5,438 bases of DNA. Source: CAIURC01 sp043777315. Its GTDB lineage: Bacteria > Verrucomicrobiota > Verrucomicrobiia > Chthoniobacterales > Chthoniobacteraceae. Where the stretch lies: the NCBI GenBank assembly GCA_043777315.1, contig JAYVPW010000117.1:1-5438 (forward strand), read 5' to 3'. Positions 1 through 5,438 of this stretch are shown one piece after another. Numbering within the stretch: position 1 is the first letter of the stretch; each line of letters starts with the position of its first letter. The translations under genes and the position numbers were made by a program. The notes beneath the pieces are model-generated. The model saw nothing but the letters and a program-made list of their open reading frames with translations. It had not been told where the DNA came from and did not search any database.

Positions 1-1
1 A

Positions 2-2170
2 GCCAATCTCATCGCCGACGCGCAGGACAATTGGATAGACAACGGCATCGCCAAACCTTTCAGCGGCTACAGCAACAACGGCGGCAGCAAGGTGCGCATC
101 AATTGCCCGAACCACGGCTTCGCCACCGGCACGCAAGTCACGATTGCCGGCCTCACCGGAACCGGCGCGCCGACTGGGCCGTATGCCTTGACCAATGTGG
201 ACGCGAACAGCTTCGATCTGCCCACCGTCGCCTACAACGCCTCATGGGCCTACGATCCCGCGCTCGCCTATGCCACGACCGTGAGCATGACTTACAACAC
301 GCGGCCCACGGGTTATAACGCCAATGTCGGCACGCTCACCGCAACCGGCACGGACACCGCAGGCACTCAGTTGCAAATGGATGTCACGTCCTTCGTGCGC
401 GAGACGCTCGCCACCGATCCGCAAAAGAAGATGAGCCTCCGACTGTTCACGGCCACGCCGCAAGTCGTGGTGATCGGATCGATGAATGCCTATGGCGGAG
501 CCAGACCCTATTTGGTTTTTGAAACCACCAATGCGCCCGACATTGCGATCAATGCGCCCACCGCATCGCCCGCGTGCATCTATGCGGGCTCAGTCATTCT
601 GTTCAGCACGACCGTCACGCCTTTGCCTGCGCGGGCCGGGAGCCTCACGCTGCAATGGACGCAAGTCAGCGGCCCGGGCAGCACCACGTTTACCGATCCA
701 ACCTCCGCGATCACCGGCGCGTCCTTCACTGCCACCGGCGACTATCTCCTGCGTCTCACCGCCAACGACGGCCAGGCCACGTCCTCGCGCGACCTCGGCG
801 TGCGCGTGCTGACCACACCGGTGAACGGCCCCACCGACAGCAGCCTGCATCTGCGCTACGCTTTGGACGACGGCAGCGGCACCATCGCCCGCGACACTTC
901 CGGCGTCACCCCGGCAAATAACGGCGCACTTACTAACGCGCCGACTTGGAACGCCACAGGCATGATCGGCGGCGCCCTGACGTGCGGCACCGGATTGCAA
1001 CGCATCGAAGTCCCGGACTCTGCGACCAATCTCCTCGATGGCACGCCGCAGCTTTCCATCTCGATGTGGATCTATCTTACCAGTTTGCCGGTCGGCACGA
1101 GCACTTACTATGGCGTCATCACCAAGCGAGTCGCTCCCTTTAACAAGGAATCTTATCGCATCGAGCTGCGCGGCTCCGCCGCCGGGACCGCGTCGCCGGT
1201 GTATGTCACCATCACGGGCGGCACCACGCTGCAAAGCTCCGCGCAACTTGTGACTAACAAGTGGTATCACATCGTCGCCGTCTTCGATGGCAGCAGCACG
1301 ACGAACAACCTGCAGCTCTACATCAACGGCAGCCCGGACAAATTCACCACCGTCCCGCCTGTGACAGTGCCACGCAACAGCACCGCGCCGCTGCGCATCG
1401 GAGCCAACGATGTGAATGACTTTGTCGGCAGCATGGATGAAGTCCGCATCTATGCGCGCGCGCTCACCCTTGCCGAAGTCTTCGATCTCTCCCAGGCGGT
1501 GCCCGCCAACATGGGCCCCGTCGTCAGCTCATCGGGTCCCATCTCCGGCAACGTGAACACCGCGCTCGCCCTCAGCGCCACCGCGACCGACGACGCCAGG
1601 CCCGCACCGCTCACCCTCGCCTGGAGCCTCCTCAACGGGCCCGGCAGCGTCACCTTCGGCAACGCCGCCGCGGCAGCAACGACCGCCACCTTCGCGCAAC
1701 CCGGAACCTACACCCTCCGGCTGAGCGCCAACGACGGCGTTATCACCACCTTCGCCAACGCTGCCGCGACGATCACCGTGCCGCCTGGCATTGCGATGTG
1801 GCGGTTCACCTATTTCGGAACAACCGATGCCACGGGCAATCGCGCGGACACCGCGAATCCAGCCAGCGACGGCTTTGCCAATTTGTTGAAGTATGCCTTA
1901 AATCTGAATCCCAACACCCGCTACACCACCGCATCTGCAGGCATCAGTTACCAGGTGCCCGGTGCGGGAAGCTTCATGAGTTACACCTTCACCGGGACCG
2001 CGGGCGATGTGACTTACATCGTGGAAGCCTCCAGCGACCTGAACGCCGGCTCCTGGACCCCGCTCTACACCCACGGTGGTGGCGTGCCCGGAACCGTGAC
2101 GGTGCAAGACACGCAGCCGGTCAGCCCCGCTAGCCCGCGATTCATGCGGCTGCGCGTGACGAATCCGTGA
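2..2170 (+). CDS. Secreted modular LamG/PKD-like protein with DNRLRE domain, 5'-partial
   Basis: The frame is open from nt 2 (first residues ANLIADAQDNWIDNG) to the TGA at 2168-2170, so the gene starts upstream; the GTG at 92 lies inside a domain and is not a credible start. The 722 visible residues read as a string of extracellular beta modules: a DNRLRE-type domain (about 1-175) interrupted by an FCCH-like module (about 30-80); a PKD/Ig-like domain (about 180-270, LQWTQVSGPGS, LRLTANDG); a LamG/concanavalin-like domain (about 280-498, SMWIYL, WYHIVAVFDG, GSMDEVRIYARALT); a second PKD/Ig-like domain (about 505-594, LAWSLLNGPGS, LRLSANDG); and a C-terminal module (about 597-722, DGFANLLKYALNLNP, YIVEASSDL, RFMRLRVTNP) common in Verrucomicrobiota surface proteins. 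No enzymatic motif is visible. LamG and DNRLRE domains often bind glycans or mediate adhesion, so an exported binding protein is the likely role. Any signal peptide or catalytic domain would lie upstream. No transmembrane helix, LPXTG or PEP-CTERM signal is present at the C-terminus. Domain calls rest on motifs, not a search. Confidence 0.88.
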   Translation, partial: ANLIADAQDNWIDNGIAKPFSGYSNNGGSKVRINCPNHGFATGTQVTIAGLTGTGAPTGPYALTNVDANSFDLPTVAYNASWAYDPALAYATTVSMTYNTRPTGYNANVGTLTATGTDTAGTQLQMDVTSFVRETLATDPQKKMSLRLFTATPQVVVIGSMNAYGGARPYLVFETTNAPDIAINAPTASPACIYAGSVILFSTTVTPLPARAGSLTLQWTQVSGPGSTTFTDPTSAITGASFTATGDYLLRLTANDGQATSSRDLGVRVLTTPVNGPTDSSLHLRYALDDGSGTIARDTSGVTPANNGALTNAPTWNATGMIGGALTCGTGLQRIEVPDSATNLLDGTPQLSISMWIYLTSLPVGTSTYYGVITKRVAPFNKESYRIELRGSAAGTASPVYVTITGGTTLQSSAQLVTNKWYHIVAVFDGSSTTNNLQLYINGSPDKFTTVPPVTVPRNSTAPLRIGANDVNDFVGSMDEVRIYARALTLAEVFDLSQAVPANMGPVVSSSGPISGNVNTALALSATATDDARPAPLTLAWSLLNGPGSVTFGNAAAAATTATFAQPGTYTLRLSANDGVITTFANAAATITVPPGIAMWRFTYFGTTDATGNRADTANPASDGFANLLKYALNLNPNTRYTTASAGISYQVPGAGSFMSYTFTGTAGDVTYIVEASSDLNAGSWTPLYTHGGGVPGTVTVQDTQPVSPASPRFMRLRVTNP
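80..280 (+). other. FCCH-like beta module inserted in the DNRLRE domain
   Basis: Residues encoded at about 92-235 (NHGFATGTQVTIAGL, then YALTNVDANSFDLP) match the pattern of short beta modules often annotated 'ubiquitin-activating E1 FCCH-like' in phage and bacterial surface proteins: HGF, then G-x-x-VTI-x-G, then Y-x-(V/L)-x-x-VD-x-N-x-F-x-L. The segment sits between DNWIDNG (nt 29-49) and MTYNTRPTG (about 287-313). In ordinary DNRLRE domains these two pieces form one continuous motif of the type D-x-W-x-E-x-G-I-T-x-N-x-x-P, so the module appears to be inserted into a loop. The role is unknown; the link to ubiquitin chemistry is only in the name of the fold. Confidence 0.5.
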
Positions 2171-2231
2171 GGCCGTTCGCAGCCTGGGCCGCCGCTTCGC
2201 CCGGATCACCCTGGCAGGGCGGCGATGAGAC

Positions 2232-2483
2232 TTGCACCGGGCTTTGGAAGACAGGCACGGCGGGCTCACGATTTTGCTCGCGAGCATCAAGACGCCGCCC
2301 TTCGATCTCGGCCAGTGGCGCAGCCAGGGGATCGAGCCGACCGCGCTGTCCGTGATCGTGGTGAAGGCCGCAGTCGCGCATCGCCGGGCATACGATCCCA
2401 TCGCCGCGCGGATGCTGTGGGTGGACACGCCCGGCCCGTGCACGAGCAATCTCCGCTCGCTGCCGTATCGGAAAATCCGGCGA
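2232..2483 (+). pseudogene. Orphan C-terminal fragment of an MlrC/M81-family metallopeptidase
   Basis: One frame across this stretch encodes a typical MlrC C-terminal domain: GGLTILLASIKTPPFDLG, then GIEP, VIVVKAAVAHRRAYDPIAA, VDTPGP and LPYRKIRR. In the family these conserved blocks are followed by P-I-(Y/F)-P-(L/F) and a nearby stop. MlrC-like peptidases (microcystinase C and relatives) are cytoplasmic zinc enzymes of roughly 500 residues whose catalytic part is N-terminal; only the last 75 or so residues are present. Upstream, the same frame has a TGA at 2226-2228 and no recognisable MlrC sequence, so the N-terminal side is lost; the TTG at 2232 is merely the first possible start codon. 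Downstream, the match breaks after IRR: the expected proline is replaced by RHALPER, which is a shadow of the next gene's frame, and this frame stays open to 2711. I call it a non-functional remnant. It could instead be one side of an assembly chimera. The family call is by motif recognition and is fairly secure. Confidence 0.75.
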
Positions 2484-2592
2484 CGTCACGCTCTTCCTGA
2501 GCGCCTCGGGCTCCCGGAGCTACACGGCGAACACCCTCGGCGCCGGTGCCGGTGCGACCTATCGGCTCGGCGCGAACGATGCCGCAGCCACT
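2484..2592 (+). other. Coding extension upstream of the first usable start of the beta-strand protein
   Basis: In the frame of the next gene the codons from about 2479 read GDVTLFLSASGSRSYTAN, then GAGATYRLGANDAAAT, which runs smoothly into the beta-strand protein and has the same Gly/Ala/Thr/Asn-rich composition. Further upstream the same frame gives Arg/Cys-rich text with no such character, a shadow of the MlrC fragment, back to a TGA at 2362-2364. The protein's real sequence therefore begins at the junction rather than at a start codon. No ATG and no ribosome-binding site that would define a start is seen here. Confidence 0.6.
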
Positions 2593-5247
2593 GTGCTGAC
2601 CCTGGCCCCGGCAACCGTCACCAGTCTCGTGCTCACCGGCGCGAACAAAGTGGTCGTGGGCTCGCTCGGTGCGAGCGGCGCGGGAACCATTCTCCTCAAC
2701 CAGACGAATGATTATTCCGACGGCACCACCGTTGCGCGCGGCAGCGTTTTGCAAATCGCGACCGGCCTCGCAAACACGCCGCTCGGCAGCGGACGGGTCG
2801 ATGTGTTCGGCACGCTCACCGCGCAGAATGCGACCGGCAGCTTCATCAATGTGGGCGCGACGGGGAACAACAATGCCATCGTCCTGCACCCCGGCTGCAC
2901 GCTGCGCCTTGAAAACAACGTCACCGCGGCCAACAACGATCGGTGGTTCGACACGGCGCCGATTGCGCTGAACGGCTCGACGATTTTCATGAACAGCCTC
3001 GGCACGGGCACGAGCACGGAGACGGTGAATTCCATCGGCTTTGCACTCGGCTCACGCATCCAGCCCAACCGCGCGACGGCGACTGGGAACGTGACTCTCA
3101 CAGTCGGCACCGGCGGCACTTTCACCCGCATCGGAAATGGCACGATGGTCTTCGTCGCCAGCGCGGCGAGCCAGCTCGGTTCGGCAGCCGGGACGAATGC
3201 GGAACGCGTCGTGGTGGCGGATGGTGCGGGCAGCATTTCCGGCACGGCCGTGAACGGGATGCTGCCCGCATACTACGTGTCGAGTGTGGACAATTCGTTC
3301 GTCACTTACGGCGCGAACGGGTTCACCACGGTGGCCTTCACCAATACGAACTTCGCCGCGGGTTTCACCAACGCGTCCATCGTGGACGTCACCGCGAACA
3401 CTGCGCTCGCAGGAGATTCCTCGGTCTATGCGATGCGCGTCGGCGCATTCACGGTGAGCAGCGCGCCGAGCCAGTTGAACACCATCACGCTCAACGGCGG
3501 CGCCGCGGCCGGCGCGGGCGGCGGTGTGATCTTCTCCGGTGCCGGCACCATCGCGACCAATTTGAACTTCAACGGATTCGAGGGTCTCATTTACGCCGCA
3601 GCGGCGGGCGTGATCAGCGGCGACATCAGCGGGGTCAGCAGTGCTGGCATCACGAAATTCGGAACGAGTTCGCTGGCCATCAGCAAGGACCAGAGCGACG
3701 CCGCCCGCGGTCCGGGTGCCGGATACGCGAATGGATGGACCGTCAACGAAGGCACGCTCATCGCGAACACCTTTGGTTCGCTCGGCAATGCAGCCGCCGG
3801 CAACACCGTGACGCTGAACGGCAGCGCCGCGGGTGCCGCCGCGCTGACGCTCAACGCGAACCAAGCCAGTCCCGCGAACGCATTCTACTCGATGGGCAAC
3901 CTGCTCGTGACCGACAACGCGCTCATCGCGCACACGCCGGGAGCGGCGGATCGCACGCAGTCGCTCGGCGCGCAGGGAGCGCTCTCGAATATCACCATCA
4001 CCTCCACGGGTGGCGCGCTGCTCGATGCGCAACTGGCATACACCACGAACCAGCAGCGCTCGATGCTCGAAGTCGGCAACGTCACGATCTCCGGCACGAA
4101 TGCCAGCGTGATTTTGAACATCGCCCAGAGCGCGCTGAGCAACAACCTCACCTCCGGCTCGGGCTCCGGCGTGTCGGTGGCCAGCCTCATCGGCAGCGCG
4201 GATCAGACGATCAAAAAGTGGGGCAATGCGGAACTCTACGTCCGCGGCGCGAGCACATTTGCCGGCGCTGTCAGCATCGAGCAGGGAACGGTCGGCGTGT
4301 TTGACAACGGTTCGCTCGGAACGGGCGCGACGGCTGTGCGCCGCTACGGTGCGCTGGACATCCAAGTCGCGAACTATGTCCCCAGCGGCTCGCTGACGTA
4401 TGCCGCGGGATCGATCGAGCGCTGGAGCGTGGACGGTGCCCGCACCGGCGTGCTGAATCTCGGCGGCGCGACTTTGCAAATCGCCAACGATCAGTCCGGA
4501 ACCGTCGCAGTGACGCTCAACGGCGGCTCCATTGAGGGCTTCCTGCGGACGGATGACAACGTGAGGGCCTCGAATGGCGCCCAGGGCGCGGTGTATCGCA
4601 CGCTTGGAGCAAATGTGAGTTTCAATCTCGCGGGCAATTCATTCGTCGGGCAGGACATCAATCTCGGTGTGAACGGCCTCGGCGACGGCGCGCAGCCGAA
4701 CGTCTTCTCACCGACGACCAATGCGCTGACCGGTGTGCTGCTTGAAATCAAGGGCGCGATCGGCGGACCCGGCAGTCTTACCAAGCAGGGCTATGACACC
4801 GTGACGCTCTCGGGCGCGAACACCTACGGCGGCGGCACGAACATCACCCAGGGCATCCTGCGCATCGGCGCGCTGGCGACGGCATCGAAGAACGCGCTCA
4901 CCGGCACGCCCACGATCAGCCTCGCCATCAACAACTGGAACGGACCGGATTACAGCTCGCAACTTGGCAATCCGCTGGCGACGGATTCTGGAACTTTCGG
5001 GAACAGCCAGGATCGCCTGCTCTTCTCGAGTAACCCCGGATTTGGCAATGGCGTGCTCATTCCCGGGATCACCTTCAACGGCGTCGGCACCGGCATGCAG
5101 GTCCAGTACGGCTCGATGTTTGAGATCGTGCCCGTGCCGGAACCGGAGACGACGGCGCTGCTCGGTGCGGTCGCCCTCTGCGCGCTTCTGGGCTACCGTG
5201 GTCGCCAGCGATCCACGGGCATCCGCGGCCGCCTGGCCCGCAAGTAA
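2593..5247 (+). CDS. Autotransporter-associated beta-strand-repeat protein with PEP-CTERM signal, 5'-truncated
   Basis: This Gly/Ala/Thr/Asn-rich protein of 884 residues from GTG 2593 ends at TAA 5245-5247. It carries several PATR-type repeats (autotransporter-associated beta strand, pattern L-x-K-x-G-x-x-x-L-x-L-x-G-x-N-x-Y-x-G-G-T-x-x-x-x-G-x-L): residues about 25-57 (LNQTNDYSDGTTVARGSVLQI), about 353-398 (ITKFGTSSLAIS, WTVNEGTLIAN), about 540-578 (IKKWGNAELYVRG, VSIEQGTVGVFD) and about 729-760 (LTKQGYDTVTLSGANTYGGG). Such repeats form beta-helix-like extracellular passenger structures. Residues about 848-884 are a PEP-CTERM sorting signal, so export and exosortase processing are expected. 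GTG 2593 is only the first available start: no ribosome-binding site precedes it, no signal peptide follows it, and coding text continues upstream to about 2479. The true N-terminus with its signal peptide is missing, so the gene is probably a headless remnant or misjoined in assembly. The body is intact, with no internal stop or frameshift. Confidence 0.85.
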   Translation: MLTLAPATVTSLVLTGANKVVVGSLGASGAGTILLNQTNDYSDGTTVARGSVLQIATGLANTPLGSGRVDVFGTLTAQNATGSFINVGATGNNNAIVLHPGCTLRLENNVTAANNDRWFDTAPIALNGSTIFMNSLGTGTSTETVNSIGFALGSRIQPNRATATGNVTLTVGTGGTFTRIGNGTMVFVASAASQLGSAAGTNAERVVVADGAGSISGTAVNGMLPAYYVSSVDNSFVTYGANGFTTVAFTNTNFAAGFTNASIVDVTANTALAGDSSVYAMRVGAFTVSSAPSQLNTITLNGGAAAGAGGGVIFSGAGTIATNLNFNGFEGLIYAAAAGVISGDISGVSSAGITKFGTSSLAISKDQSDAARGPGAGYANGWTVNEGTLIANTFGSLGNAAAGNTVTLNGSAAGAAALTLNANQASPANAFYSMGNLLVTDNALIAHTPGAADRTQSLGAQGALSNITITSTGGALLDAQLAYTTNQQRSMLEVGNVTISGTNASVILNIAQSALSNNLTSGSGSGVSVASLIGSADQTIKKWGNAELYVRGASTFAGAVSIEQGTVGVFDNGSLGTGATAVRRYGALDIQVANYVPSGSLTYAAGSIERWSVDGARTGVLNLGGATLQIANDQSGTVAVTLNGGSIEGFLRTDDNVRASNGAQGAVYRTLGANVSFNLAGNSFVGQDINLGVNGLGDGAQPNVFSPTTNALTGVLLEIKGAIGGPGSLTKQGYDTVTLSGANTYGGGTNITQGILRIGALATASKNALTGTPTISLAINNWNGPDYSSQLGNPLATDSGTFGNSQDRLLFSSNPGFGNGVLIPGITFNGVGTGMQVQYGSMFEIVPVPEPETTALLGAVALCALLGYRGRQRSTGIRGRLARK
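5134..5247 (+). other. PEP-CTERM protein-sorting signal
   Basis: The last 37 residues have the three parts of a PEP-CTERM signal: the motif VPEPE (nt 5134-5148), a hydrophobic helix TTALLGAVALCALLGY (nt 5149-5196) and a basic cluster RGRQR, here followed by a longer basic tail (STGIRGRLARK) than usual. In known systems an exosortase in the inner membrane recognises this signal and handles the protein during export. No exosortase gene lies in the window. Confidence 0.88.
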
Positions 5248-5260
5248 CACACTCCAGCGC

Positions 5261-5277
5261 CTGTCCGCACGGACCAG
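5261..5277 (+). terminator. Weak hairpin after the PEP-CTERM gene, possible terminator
   Basis: CTGTCC and GGACCAG can pair with a one-base bulge around a GCAC loop, 13 nt after the stop codon. There is no T-run after it, so intrinsic termination is doubtful. Confidence 0.15.
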
Positions 5278-5324
5278 CCGCGCCCGGGCTCAGGCCGAAA
5301 CGGGGGATGCATGCCGCTGTCGCG

Positions 5325-5387
5325 TTGCGAGCAAACGTGAACACCTTGCGAGCAAACGTGGACAGTGCTTGCGAGCAAACGTGAACA
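5325..5387. repeat. Three tandem 19-bp direct repeats downstream of the PEP-CTERM gene
   Basis: The unit TTGCGAGCAAACGTGAACA occurs at 5325-5343 and 5369-5387 as identical copies, and at 5346-5364 with one change (A to G at 5361). The spacers are 2 nt (CC) and 4 nt (GTGC), giving periods of 21 and 23 nt, about two helical turns, so the copies would lie on roughly the same DNA face. The array is non-coding as far as I can see. It could be a protein-binding array (operator or iteron type), or the end of a mobile element: read on the minus strand each unit starts TGTTCACG, compatible with IS ends of the TG...CA type such as IS21, whose ends may carry multiple repeats. No transposase is present. 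Confidence 0.85.
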
Positions 5388-5438
5388 CTCCGCATTTGGG
5401 CGGCGCGCCCGTGCATCGTGCGCGCTGTGAAAAACACG

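Noticed and set aside
2187..2223. GC-rich inverted repeats after the first gene as a terminator.
   Set aside because: The stems are only about five base pairs with a long loop and no T-run.
2171..2231. Possible continuation of the MlrC fragment upstream (EAVRSLGRRFARITLAGRR in the same frame).
   Set aside because: A TGA at 2226-2228 interrupts it and I cannot match these residues to the family; the other two frames give no MlrC-like text either.
2943..4304. A 453-residue open frame on the plus strand in another frame.
   Set aside because: The sequence is dominated by Arg, His, Gln and Glu, as expected from a shifted reading of the beta-strand gene, and no motif is visible.
3052..4479. A 475-residue open frame on the minus strand opposite the beta-strand gene.
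   Set aside because: Its product is Arg/Ala/Gly/His-rich with no recognisable domain, and it lies wholly opposite a convincing gene. This is the usual shadow frame in GC-rich DNA.
2660..4872. The PATR repeats as a CRISPR or DNA tandem-repeat array.
   Set aside because: The repeats are degenerate protein motifs spaced hundreds of bases apart, with no conserved DNA unit or regular spacers.
5075..5437. A minus-strand 120-residue frame containing repeated VHVCSQ/FTFARK-like words.
   Set aside because: The protein repeats only reflect translation of the 19-bp DNA repeats, and much of the rest is antisense to the end of the PEP-CTERM gene.
5427..5438. GTG AAA AAC ACG at the window edge, which could start a new protein (MKNT).
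   Set aside because: Only four codons are visible and no ribosome-binding site precedes them.

Overview
The window looks like a piece of a high-GC genome from the Verrucomicrobiota (Opitutus/Chthoniobacter-like), or less likely Planctomycetota. The evidence is protein architecture: a large secreted LamG/PKD-like modular protein with the C-terminal module often seen in Verrucomicrobiota, followed by a long autotransporter-associated beta-strand-repeat protein that ends in a PEP-CTERM sorting signal. No rRNA, tRNA or housekeeping gene is present to anchor the taxonomy, so this is an inference from protein style.

Layout, all on the + strand. (1) Nt 2-2170: the 3' part of a modular extracellular protein whose reading frame is already open at the window edge. 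In order it has a DNRLRE-type domain carrying an inserted FCCH-like small beta module, a PKD/Ig-like domain, a LamG domain, a second PKD/Ig-like domain and a C-terminal beta module. (2) About nt 2232-2483: an orphan C-terminal fragment of an MlrC/M81-family metallopeptidase, with no N-terminal catalytic part and no stop of its own. (3) Near nt 2478-2485 the coding signal switches abruptly, in another reading frame, to the interior of a beta-strand-repeat protein. That frame runs to a TAA at 5245-5247 and ends in a VPEPE-type sorting signal, but it has no signal peptide and no convincing start. (4) Nt 5248-5438: a short intergenic stretch with three near-identical 19-bp direct repeats (5325-5387).

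The two large proteins are probably envelope or extracellular proteins. The first may bind carbohydrate or act as an adhesin. The second would be sorted by an exosortase system encoded elsewhere. The MlrC fragment has no visible functional link to either. The most notable point is that the middle of the window is a mosaic: a peptidase tail joined out of frame to a headless surface protein, which means either a real rearrangement that made two gene remnants or an assembly chimera. I see no convincing new multi-gene system. The points worth checking are the junction, the domain insertion in the first protein and the 19-bp repeat cluster.
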